DNA of 64,000 bases from Ignavibacteria bacterium (GTDB taxonomy: Bacteria; Bacteroidota; Ignavibacteria; Kapaibacteriales; Kapaibacteriaceae): positions 308,001 through 372,000 of the forward strand of contig JADJIQ010000001.1 in the NCBI GenBank assembly GCA_016707005.1, in the 5' to 3' direction. The first letter of the stretch is position 1, and each line of letters opens with the position of its first letter. Below, one piece after another: positions 53,373-60,407 of this stretch. Position numbers and translations under genes: made by a program. The notes beneath the pieces were generated by a model that worked only from the letters and a program-made list of their open reading frames with translations, was not told the DNA's origin and searched no databases.

Positions 53373-53969
53373 ATGATCGCTCAGCTCACGGGCCTGGTGG
53401 CTCAAAAACATGGAATGGACATCGTGATAGACTGTCACGGTGTTGGGTATGCTGTGAGCGTTCCGTTGTCCACTGCAGACAATGTGCCTGCGATCGGTCA
53501 AAACGTGACATTGCTCACCATCATGGTAGTGCGCGAGGATGCAATGTTGCTCTTTGGATTCAGCACCGCCGCCGAGCGTGATGCGTTCAAACTCCTCACA
53601 TCCATTCAAGGAATAGGGGGCAGGATAGCGCTCGGTATCCTTTCTTCATCGTCGCTCTCCGACCTACGCAAGGCACTCGTCAACGGAAACCTTGCTGCCT
53701 TGCAGCGTCTACCGGGTATCGGGAAGAAGACCGCAGAACGTCTCGTAGTTGAACTCAGGGAAAAATTCATCGGCGTGGTACCGGATGGCCAATCGTCGGC
53801 ACCTTCCGATCTGTCACTTTCTGCCGATGTTGCGATCAGTGCACTACAAGCCCTCGGCTACGCTCGCCCCGCCGCCGAAAAAGCCGTCAAAGCTGCCCTC
53901 GCCTCAAATCCGGATGCCGCCTCTTCCCCTGAAAAACTCATTCGTCTCTCCCTCCAATTAGCACATTAG
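53373..53969 (+). CDS. ruvA: Holliday junction helicase subunit RuvA
   Basis: The 198-residue DNA-binding subunit of RuvAB, which tetramerises on four-way junctions and loads the RuvB motor. Domain I (MIAQLTGLVAQKHGMDIVID...GVGYAVSVPLST), domain II with two helix-hairpin-helix motifs (LLTSIQGIGGRIALGIL and LQRLPGIGKKTAERLVVEL) and a flexible linker precede the C-terminal RuvB-binding domain III (AISALQALGYARPAAEKAVKAAL). The last codons (Leu-Ala-His-stop) are written in the octamer repeat at 53957-53984, so the C-terminal tail is repeat-encoded. Confidence 0.97.
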   Translation: MIAQLTGLVAQKHGMDIVIDCHGVGYAVSVPLSTADNVPAIGQNVTLLTIMVVREDAMLLFGFSTAAERDAFKLLTSIQGIGGRIALGILSSSSLSDLRKALVNGNLAALQRLPGIGKKTAERLVVELREKFIGVVPDGQSSAPSDLSLSADVAISALQALGYARPAAEKAVKAALASNPDAASSPEKLIRLSLQLAH

Positions 53970-53984
53970 CACATTAGCACACTA
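53957..53984. repeat. Octamer array (attagcac) overlapping the ruvA stop
   Basis: Three exact copies of ATTAGCAC with period 8, then a partial fourth. The first copies encode the last residues and the stop codon of ruvA (TTA GCA CAT TAG). The array ends 7-10 nt before the ATG of the HisA-like gene. Confidence 0.9.
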
Positions 53985-53991
53985 ACGAACC

Positions 53992-54807
53992 ATGCTTCTC
54001 ATCATCCCCGCCATCGACCTCTCCAAGGGTCACGCACTGCGTTGCGTGAAGGGTGTGCCCGGAACTGAGACCTTGTATTCGGAGATCAGTGAGCATCCGG
54101 TGGAGTTGGCTCAGCTATGGAGACGAGAGAACGCGAAGTGTCTACACGTAACGGATGTTGATTCGTTGTCAGGGGATACCTCTGGCGTGAACCTCGCTGC
54201 TGTGATCGAGATCCAAAAGGCCGTGGATATCCCCGTGCAGATCGTTACGTGGCAGTCAACGGTGAAGGCCTATCGTACGTTACTTGAGGCCGGCGTCTAT
54301 CGTGTTGCGATCAGCAGTGTTGCGTGGACGGATCCTGAGGGCGTTCGAGACCTGATCGATGAATACGGATCGAGTCGGGTGATCTTCGGTGTTCGTGCGC
54401 ATCACAGTGATGTGGATCTCGGTGAATCCGTTGGAATGGTGGCCGATGAGGAGTTCATTCGACATGTGTTTGAACTCGGCGGCAGACGTATCATCTATAC
54501 TGAGGTTGACTGGGAAGGCAAGCTCACGGGAGAAGATGTAGAGACCATTATTCGCATTGCAGCGGCCGCCCCGGTGCGCATTACAATGGCAGGTGGAATC
54601 GCGTCGCCCCAACACCTTTGGGCTCTGCAAAACAGTGTTCCGCGGAATGTGGACTCTGTGGTGATCGGAAGAGCGATGTATGAGAATAGATTCCCGTGTC
54701 AGAACATCTGGCGCAGCGCTGAGGCAAAACTCGAACCCGAAATCCACGCGCATGCGAATGAGATCGCCCAGCAATCATCGATCTCAAAGCTTGATCGCGA
54801 TCGGTAA
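53992..54807 (+). CDS. HisA/HisF-family TIM-barrel protein
   Basis: A 271-residue barrel protein closest in layout to HisA (phosphoribosyl isomerase of histidine synthesis). HisA-like features are the N-terminal IIPAIDLSKGHALRCVKG with Asp9, CLHVTDVDSLSGDTSG, the phosphate-binding TMAGGIAS near the end and VVIGRAMYE. However, the first phosphate loop is not the usual GGGIR (it reads VQIVTWQSTVKAYRTLLE), and the second catalytic Asp of HisA (in VDARDG) is replaced (FGVRAHHSD). No other his gene is near. It may be a divergent isomerase for a different sugar-phosphate substrate rather than a histidine enzyme. Its 3' end overlaps the convergent membrane protein gene by 24 nt. Confidence 0.6.
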   Translation: MLLIIPAIDLSKGHALRCVKGVPGTETLYSEISEHPVELAQLWRRENAKCLHVTDVDSLSGDTSGVNLAAVIEIQKAVDIPVQIVTWQSTVKAYRTLLEAGVYRVAISSVAWTDPEGVRDLIDEYGSSRVIFGVRAHHSDVDLGESVGMVADEEFIRHVFELGGRRIIYTEVDWEGKLTGEDVETIIRIAAAAPVRITMAGGIASPQHLWALQNSVPRNVDSVVIGRAMYENRFPCQNIWRSAEAKLEPEIHAHANEIAQQSSISKLDRDR

Positions 54808-55578
54808 TGCAAGTGTTAGCTCAATGAGGAGCCGCTTGTACGGCATTGAAAGTTGAGAGCGAAGTACTAGTGGCAGCGATAGTATGCATGCAACCCATGC
54901 AAGTGACACTGGCCAGAGCATCGTAGTGCGGAGCAACCACGTGCACAAGACAAGGGTGACGATCGAAATGAAGAGGAACCATCGTGTCCCGGCTTCTCCG
55001 AGCAATCGTGCAATGCTTGGTTGATCAAGTGATTCATCGATCACCTTGTCCGGTAAACTCTCTAGAACGATCGTTGCAGCAACCATTGTGATGTGTGCAG
55101 TAATCGCGCCGATCGCTATCGTCGGGATACCATCGGCCAAGATCAAAGGCACGGACCACACTGCTACGATATAGGCGAGTGCCACGTTCACGTCTTTGAT
55201 GGCGCCTAACCACCGAGATCCTATCATCCTTTGGAAGACGTGATGTAGGCCAAAGAGGATCGAGACCAGAGCCGCAACAAAGAGACTCTCCCAAGGAAGC
55301 GTAAACACCCCCACAATTGCACTAGCAGCTCCTACGGCAACCACCCCGAACGTCAACGATGTCCGATAACGGCTGTGGAATTGGTGCCGAAGTGTTGGAT
55401 AGCCGTTATTGGAACGACGTGTGTCTATCAACCTGTCAGCCGTGTACAGGCACCAGGTTGCTCCGGGCACCACAAACCACCAAGAGAAGGGAAGGGGCGT
55501 ACCAAGTGCCACAGAAGAGTAGATTCCTCCACCGAGGATACCAAGTAGGATGTCAAGATTAAGGAAATGGACGATCAC
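54784..55578 (-). CDS. UbiA-like polytopic membrane protein
   Basis: A 264-residue protein with about seven transmembrane helices. The segment WCLYTADRLIDTRRSNNGYP, with Asp-x3-Asp, resembles the first Asp motif of UbiA prenyltransferases, and GAIKDVNVALAYIVAVW resembles the second half, but the classical NDxxDxxxD is not intact. Similar proteins in Bacteroidota are annotated only as UbiA-family hypothetical proteins. Its start overlaps the end of the outer-membrane protein gene by 4 nt. Substrate unknown. Confidence 0.6.
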   Translation of the reverse strand: MIVHFLNLDILLGILGGGIYSSVALGTPLPFSWWFVVPGATWCLYTADRLIDTRRSNNGYPTLRHQFHSRYRTSLTFGVVAVGAASAIVGVFTLPWESLFVAALVSILFGLHHVFQRMIGSRWLGAIKDVNVALAYIVAVWSVPLILADGIPTIAIGAITAHITMVAATIVLESLPDKVIDESLDQPSIARLLGEAGTRWFLFISIVTLVLCTWLLRTTMLWPVSLAWVACILSLPLVLRSQLSMPYKRLLIELTLALPIAIKL

Positions 55579-56150
55579 TGAGTCAGCTGATACACCACTC
55601 CCACACTCGCACCGGCAACGGAGTAACCATTCTCGCTGAACGCATAGTTGTATCTCCCGGCCACATCTACGTCGAGCTTATCCGAAAGAGGGATCAGAAC
55701 CCCAACAAGTCCGCCCGCGGATCCACGGACGGCGCTTGCACCATCAATGGCCACCGGCACATTGCCCACCATCACGTCTAGGGTGAGGAACCCTAAGCCC
55801 CCTTCAACCGTGACATACGGCGTCCAGCCGTGCTTGATAGCGCGCCAAGTGACAGTTGCGAGGATCTGGTAGTACGTAGCGGAGTATTCGGAGAAGTCGC
55901 CGTTCTCATTTTCGCTCATGGGCGACCACATCCAGGTTCCCTTTGCTCCAACCCTCCAGTTACGGTCGAGGGCGAATTGATATCCCAGATTGAACCCAAG
56001 TCCCGGCTTTATACCGAACGTATCGGCCAGATGTCCGCCCGGGGCAAGGTATGTAAGCGAGATCGGCAGATAACTCCTGGCCGACTGTGCTTCTGAGTTG
56101 GCGGAAGCTGCTAAGAAGAGCAGGAAAACGAGTGTAGTGAATCGCATCAT
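55575..56150 (-). CDS. Outer-membrane beta-barrel protein
   Basis: A 191-residue exported protein. The start at 56150 (or the next Met at 56147) yields MMRFTTLVFLLFLAASANSEAQ, a signal peptide; the longer open frame upstream has no conserved features and crosses the promoter region of nuoG. The mature part is made of alternating strands with aromatic girdles (GFNLGYQFALDRNWRVGAKGTW, YYQILATVTWRAIKHGWTPYVTVEGG, LDVDVAGRYNYAF) and ends in VYQLTQ, like small OmpA/OmpW-type barrels. No specific family can be named. It is divergent to nuoG and coupled to the UbiA-like gene. Confidence 0.75.
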   Translation of the reverse strand: MMRFTTLVFLLFLAASANSEAQSARSYLPISLTYLAPGGHLADTFGIKPGLGFNLGYQFALDRNWRVGAKGTWMWSPMSENENGDFSEYSATYYQILATVTWRAIKHGWTPYVTVEGGLGFLTLDVMVGNVPVAIDGASAVRGSAGGLVGVLIPLSDKLDVDVAGRYNYAFSENGYSVAGASVGVVYQLTQ

Positions 56151-56228
56151 AGTCGCTGGGGATAATATTGGTGGACGTTCCAAGATAGTCAAACCCCATC
56201 GGTGGCGTATGAAGACGTTGATTTCTCG

Positions 56229-56236
56229 TATGTTTG
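56229..56236 (+). promoter_or_regulatory. Bacteroidota-type -7 element before nuoG
   Basis: TATGTTTG, an exact TAnnTTTG match, 47 nt upstream of the nuoG start codon chosen at 56284. It supports that start over the open codons further upstream. Confidence 0.5.
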
Positions 56237-56283
56237 CGCGATTGACGGACGTACGCGTTCGATTGGAAACACGAAGGACGGAC

Positions 56284-58059
56284 ATGCCCCAGATCATCAT
56301 CGATGGACGCATCATAGAGGCCTCGCCTGGTCAAACGATCATTGAGGCGGCTCTCGAGAACGGCATCACCATACCGCACTTCTGCTGGCACCCCGCACTG
56401 ACGGTGGCCGGCAATTGCAGGATGTGCCTTGTGAATGTAGGTTCCCATAAGAAGGACACCGACGGATCGCTGATGTATGGCGACGACGGCGCTCCGGTTG
56501 TGAACTGGATCCCCAAGATGCAGATCGCTTGCTCCACGCCCGTGGCGGATGGGATGATCGTAGACACCTCAAGTGAGAAGGCCGAAACGGCTCAGAATTC
56601 TGTGATGGAATTCCTCCTCATCAACCATCCTCTCGACTGTCCTATCTGCGATGAAGCCGGACAGTGTAAGCTCCAGGAGTATGCCTTTACGCATTCGAAG
56701 GGGCAGAGCAGGTTCAGCGAAGAAAAGGTTCACAAAGAAAAGCGCATAGAGTTTGGTCCGAACGTGATGTTCGACGGAGAACGCTGTATCTCGTGTTCAC
56801 GCTGCATTCGATTTGCCGATGAAGTAGCAAAGCAACCGGTGCTCACATTTGTGCAGCGTGGAGACAAGGTCACGATCCGCACATTCCCGGGAACAACATT
56901 CGACAGTCAATATTCGATGAACGTCATCGATATCTGTCCGGTTGGCGCGCTCACAAGCATCGACTTCCGCTTCAAGGCTCGTGTGTGGGAGATGTCTTTC
57001 ACAGACTCTGTGTGTCCGGGCTGCGCTCGTGGTTGTAACATCAAGATCGGTGTGATGAATAACGAGGTTCTGCGAACGGAACCACGCACCAACATGCATG
57101 TGAATACCTACTGGATGTGTGACCATGGCAGGCTTGCAGCTCCGGGTCTTGTGAACGACAACCGCTTGAGCGGGCCAAAGGTCCGCCGTCAAGGCGTTCT
57201 TGTCGACGCCACATGGGACGAAGCGATCAATGCGGCTTCGGCTGCTCTGAAAGATCTCAAGGCTTCGCAAGTGGCTGTCATCGGCTCCGCTCATGCCTCA
57301 AACGAAGACAACTATGTGTTGGGTCGTCTTGCGCACGATGTCCTCAAAACAACAACGATCGATTACGTAAAGCACAACGACCACTCCTTTGGCGATGACA
57401 TCCTTCGAGTGAATGACGTAAGCCCGAATGCGATCGGCGCTCACAGTGTTGGCATCGCACCAAAGGGAGACGGACATGGGATCGATTCCATGGCTGATCG
57501 TATCCGTCGTGGTGACGTGAAGGCACTCATCGTGATGAACGAGGATCTGGCGTCGCATTCACCAGCTCTTGCTGAAGCGGCAGCATCGGTGGAAACGCTC
57601 ATCGTTCTCGCATCGCATAATTCCGTGACTGCTAAGCAAGCCAACATCCTGCTTCCAACAGCAACATGGGCAGAGGCCGACGGTACGTTCACGAACATGA
57701 TGCACCGCGTGCAGCGCTTCCAACCAGCAGTTGTTACAACAGAGAATCAGCGGACGATGGGCCTCAAGATGAGCCGGTGGGATAAGTTCGGTGCTCCAAA
57801 TGATCGTTGGTCCAATGGCGAACGTCGCGACTGCAAGCCAGCGTGGAACATCGTTAAGCAGATCGCCGCAGCACTCGGAACCAATTGGTCGTATACGTCC
57901 GGTTCGGATGTCTTTGCAGACATCACAAAACACGTAAGCCCCTTTGCAGGGATGTCCTATGAACTTCTCGATGCTCATCAAGGTCTCGTCCTTGGGAAGG
58001 CCTCGAATCCAGAGCCAGTTGGCGTTGTTTACGAATCACATGTGATGAAACCGCAATAA
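56284..58059 (+). CDS. nuoG: NADH-quinone oxidoreductase subunit G
   Basis: The 591-residue largest hydrophilic subunit of complex I. The start MPQIIIDGR at 56284 has GAAGGA upstream. Fe-S ligands in order: [2Fe-2S] in CWHPALTVAGNCRMCLVNVG plus CSTP; the His-Cys3 cluster in HPLDCPICDEAGQCKLQEY; a [4Fe-4S] in CISCSRCIRFADE plus CPVGAL; and a further cluster motif CPGCARGCN with a distant Cys (WMCDHGR), which corresponds to the N7 site present only in some bacteria. The molybdopterin-oxidoreductase-like C-terminal half is short compared with the roughly 900 residues in E. coli. nuoH and nuoI follow; nuoE and nuoF, its usual partners, are not in the window. Confidence 0.95.
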   Translation: MPQIIIDGRIIEASPGQTIIEAALENGITIPHFCWHPALTVAGNCRMCLVNVGSHKKDTDGSLMYGDDGAPVVNWIPKMQIACSTPVADGMIVDTSSEKAETAQNSVMEFLLINHPLDCPICDEAGQCKLQEYAFTHSKGQSRFSEEKVHKEKRIEFGPNVMFDGERCISCSRCIRFADEVAKQPVLTFVQRGDKVTIRTFPGTTFDSQYSMNVIDICPVGALTSIDFRFKARVWEMSFTDSVCPGCARGCNIKIGVMNNEVLRTEPRTNMHVNTYWMCDHGRLAAPGLVNDNRLSGPKVRRQGVLVDATWDEAINAASAALKDLKASQVAVIGSAHASNEDNYVLGRLAHDVLKTTTIDYVKHNDHSFGDDILRVNDVSPNAIGAHSVGIAPKGDGHGIDSMADRIRRGDVKALIVMNEDLASHSPALAEAAASVETLIVLASHNSVTAKQANILLPTATWAEADGTFTNMMHRVQRFQPAVVTTENQRTMGLKMSRWDKFGAPNDRWSNGERRDCKPAWNIVKQIAAALGTNWSYTSGSDVFADITKHVSPFAGMSYELLDAHQGLVLGKASNPEPVGVVYESHVMKPQ

Positions 58060-58064
58060 CCGCC

Positions 58065-59114
58065 ATGTCCCTAATACAACTCATCATCATCGTTATTCAG
58101 GCCACGATCCTGCTCACCCTTATGTTGGTGTGTGCGGCATATATGGTTCTGGCAGAACGAAAGATCGCAGCCTGGATCCAGAATCGCGTTGGACCGAACC
58201 GTGTTGGTCCGTGGGGTTTGTTCCAGTCTTTTGCAGACGTGATCAAGCTGAATCTGAAGGAAGACATCGTTCCTGCAGCAGCTGATTACAAATTCCACGC
58301 ATTAGCACCGGTGATCGCCATTGGTGTTGCCATTACGGTCTATGCGATCATTCCATTTAGCGCTCCGCTAGTTGAGATCGATGGTATTCAGTACGGTCTC
58401 TCAATGGCACCGAACATGAACATCGGTATCCTTGCGATGCTGGCCATGACGTCTGTTGGCGTCTACGGGATCGCATTGGCAGGGTGGAGCTCGAATAACA
58501 AGTACTCGCTCATGGGCGGCCTCCGCTCTGCAGCACAGATGATCAGCTACGAACTCTCGATGGGACTTGCCATCATCGGTGTAGTGTTGATCGCCGGATC
58601 ATTGAATCTTGTGGAGATCATTCAGGCGCAGACCAACGGGATCTGGTATGTCTTCCTCCAGCCCGTGGGTTTCATCCTGTTCTTCATCACGGCACTTGCT
58701 GAAACCAATCGTGCACCGTTTGACCTTCCTGAGGCAGAGCCGGAGCTTGTTGGCGGTTATCACACAGAATATTCCGGCATGAAATTCGGACTGTTGTACC
58801 TGGCTGAGTACGCAAATATCTTGGCCTCAAGTGCGATCATGGCAGCATTGTTCTTGGGCGGATGGGATGCGATCCCATTCCTCGATGATAGCGCCATCCT
58901 TGGTCTTGCGCCGAATTCCATTCCGCTTGTTCTCCTCGGACACATTGCGTTCTTAACCAAGGCCCTTGCCCTCGTCTTTGTCTTCATTTGGGTTCGTTGG
59001 TCGCTCCCACGCTTCCGTTACGACCAGCTGATGAACCTCGGGTGGAAGGTTCTCCTTCCGATCTCTCTAGTCAACGTCATCCTCACAGGACTTGGCGTCC
59101 TCTTCTTCGATTAA
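58065..59114 (+). CDS. nuoH: NADH-quinone oxidoreductase subunit H
   Basis: The 349-residue membrane subunit that forms the quinone channel at the junction with the peripheral arm. Helix 1 (IIIVIQATILLTLMLVCAAYMVLAERK) is followed by the conserved AAWIQNRVGPNRVGPWGLFQSFADVIKL, the acidic quinone-site loop region ALAETNRAPFDLPEAEPELVGG and EYSGMKFGLLYLAEY. About eight helices in all, standard length. It begins 5 nt after the nuoG stop, so the two are co-transcribed. Confidence 0.98.
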   Translation: MSLIQLIIIVIQATILLTLMLVCAAYMVLAERKIAAWIQNRVGPNRVGPWGLFQSFADVIKLNLKEDIVPAAADYKFHALAPVIAIGVAITVYAIIPFSAPLVEIDGIQYGLSMAPNMNIGILAMLAMTSVGVYGIALAGWSSNNKYSLMGGLRSAAQMISYELSMGLAIIGVVLIAGSLNLVEIIQAQTNGIWYVFLQPVGFILFFITALAETNRAPFDLPEAEPELVGGYHTEYSGMKFGLLYLAEYANILASSAIMAALFLGGWDAIPFLDDSAILGLAPNSIPLVLLGHIAFLTKALALVFVFIWVRWSLPRFRYDQLMNLGWKVLLPISLVNVILTGLGVLFFD

Positions 59115-59116
59115 CA

Positions 59117-59148
59117 CGTACCTCCGTACCTCCGTAACTCCGTATCTT
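59117..59148. repeat. Octamer array (cgtacctc / cgtaactc) in the nuoH-nuoI gap
   Basis: Four units with period 8: CGTACCTC twice, then CGTAACTC, then CGTATCTT. The array fills the gap between the nuoH stop and 5 nt before the nuoI ATG. The unit GTAACTCC links it to the arrays at 28537-28627 and 52878-52992. Confidence 0.88.
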
Positions 59149-59153
59149 CTTCA

Positions 59154-59654
59154 ATGGCAAACATCACCTCAAATACTGAATCACAGCGACTGACCTTCTG
59201 GGAACGCATCTACCTGCCCGAGATCGCTAAGGGGCTTGGGTTGACGTTCAAGCAGATGTTCAAGCCATCGTTCACACGTCAGTACCCTGAAGAACGCTGG
59301 ATCCCCGAAGGTTCGTATCGCGGCCGTCCCGTCCTCGTTCTTGAAGAAGATGGCGAACGCTGTGTTGCATGCGGTCTTTGTTCACGCGTCTGCCCGGCAT
59401 TGGCCATTGAGGTCCGCGCCGCGGAGACGGACAAGGACAAGGAACGTTATCCGGAGAAGTTCGAGATCAACATGCTTCGCTGCATCTATTGCGGCTTCTG
59501 CGAAGAAGTATGTCCGGAAGAAGCCATTGTCATGAGCAAGGACTACGAACTCGTGTTCAGCTCCCAAGAAGAAGGCATCTTCGGCAAGGACAAACTCCTC
59601 GTGGCGGTAGCACAACTGCAGGAACGGCTTGAGTTCTTACGCCAATGGCGTTAA
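59154..59654 (+). CDS. nuoI: NADH-quinone oxidoreductase subunit I
   Basis: The 166-residue 8-Fe ferredoxin-type subunit of complex I, carrying clusters N6a and N6b. Both Cys motifs are intact: CVACGLCSRVCPALAIEV and CIYCGFCEEVCPEEAIVM. An amphipathic N-terminal helix (LPEIAKGLGLTFKQMFK) precedes the ferredoxin fold. The gene follows nuoH after the octamer array and is the last of the nuoGHI block; the toxin-antitoxin pair on the minus strand begins 10 nt downstream. Confidence 0.98.
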   Translation: MANITSNTESQRLTFWERIYLPEIAKGLGLTFKQMFKPSFTRQYPEERWIPEGSYRGRPVLVLEEDGERCVACGLCSRVCPALAIEVRAAETDKDKERYPEKFEINMLRCIYCGFCEEVCPEEAIVMSKDYELVFSSQEEGIFGKDKLLVAVAQLQERLEFLRQWR

Positions 59655-59664
59655 GCTGACAAAG

Positions 59665-60054
59665 TCACCACATGACGTGTATTCCGGCCTGACTGAAACG
59701 TTGATCAGCGGAAACGATAGTACAGTTCTCTTCCGTGGCTTGGGCAACGAGAAGGCGATCGAATGGGTCTCGATGATCCCAGTCGAGTCGGGCAGCAACA
59801 ATCGCGTGCCGTGCAGTGATAGGTAAGAATCGAAAGTCATAGTCGACCATTCGACGGTCAATGTTCTCGAGCAGCCTCGCAGCTTGAGGCAGTTTACCGA
59901 TCTCGAGTTTTCGCTGTAGCTCATAGAGGCTAACAGGTGAAACAAAGATCGTAGCCGACTTCCTACAAAGTGCCTTCTTGACCCTTGGTGAGAATCGTTC
60001 CGGTTCCTGATCGAACCACAAGAGTGCGTGCGTATCCAGCAGAATGTTCTGCAT
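59665..60054 (-). CDS. PIN-domain toxin (VapC-like ribonuclease)
   Basis: A 129-residue PIN-domain protein, the toxin half of a type II module; such proteins cut RNA in a Mg-dependent way. Acidic active-site residues are in the expected places: Asp in LLDTHALLWF, Glu in SPVSLYELQRKL, Asp pair in WDHRDPFDRLLVAQA and Asp in IVSADQRFS. The Leu-Asp-Thr-His-Ala start is characteristic of the VapC subgroup paired with Phd/YefM antitoxins. Its ATG overlaps the antitoxin stop by one base (TAATG). The module lies between nuoI and a truncated clpB. Confidence 0.9.
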   Translation of the reverse strand: MQNILLDTHALLWFDQEPERFSPRVKKALCRKSATIFVSPVSLYELQRKLEIGKLPQAARLLENIDRRMVDYDFRFLPITARHAIVAARLDWDHRDPFDRLLVAQATEENCTIVSADQRFSQAGIHVMW

Positions 60055-60320
60055 TACCAGTTCAACGGATCGTTGGGATCGTGTTCATCAGCGAATTCAT
60101 CAGCTACTGAGTACGTAGTGCTATTAGCGCCCGCAGGAGTATCTCCTGCAACCACCCCGAGGCCCATCGGTCGAAGATTCTCATCTGATCGATCATCTAG
60201 AGGGACTATCTGAACCGCTGGCTTCCCTCGGCGTGAAATGATGACCTCTTCTCCGGCCAGCGCGGCCTCTACCAGCTGAGAGAGTGTCGACTTTGCCTTA
60301 TGCATGTTGACCATGATCAT
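60054..60320 (-). CDS. Phd/YefM-type antitoxin
   Basis: An antitoxin of about 88 residues. The start at 60320 (MIMVNMHKAKSTLSQLVEAA) fits the Phd/YefM N-terminus, which reads xVNxHxAKxxLSxLxxxxxxGE; a Met at 60359 gives 13 more residues without conservation. The DNA-binding N-terminal domain (GEEVIISRRGKPAVQIVPL) is followed by an acidic, probably unstructured C-terminus that would bind the toxin. The palindromes at 60361-60394 directly upstream are the likely operator for autoregulation. Confidence 0.88.
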   Translation of the reverse strand: MIMVNMHKAKSTLSQLVEAALAGEEVIISRRGKPAVQIVPLDDRSDENLRPMGLGVVAGDTPAGANSTTYSVADEFADEHDPNDPLNW

Positions 60321-60360
60321 CGTAGTGCCTGTTGACGTTTGAATCGTGACAGACAACATG

Positions 60361-60394
60361 CGAAATAGCTAGATATTTCGCAATCTAGCTAGAT
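60361..60394 (-). promoter_or_regulatory. Palindromic operator of the toxin-antitoxin operon
   Basis: Two overlapping symmetrical elements: CGAAATA and TATTTCG arms around a 6-bp centre (60361-60380), and a perfect 12-bp palindrome ATCTAGCTAGAT (60383-60394). Both contain CTAGCTA or TAGCTAGA sub-sites. They sit immediately upstream of the antitoxin, as is usual for conditional cooperativity in Phd/YefM systems. The region is also the only gap between the truncated clpB and the antitoxin. Confidence 0.7.
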
Positions 60395-60407
60395 AGATGC
60401 AACACGT

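Noticed and set aside
56098..56283. Upstream extension of nuoG by 62 residues
   Set aside because: The extension has no NuoG homology, overlaps the divergent outer-membrane gene and would precede the promoter box at 56229; a good ribosome site precedes 56284.
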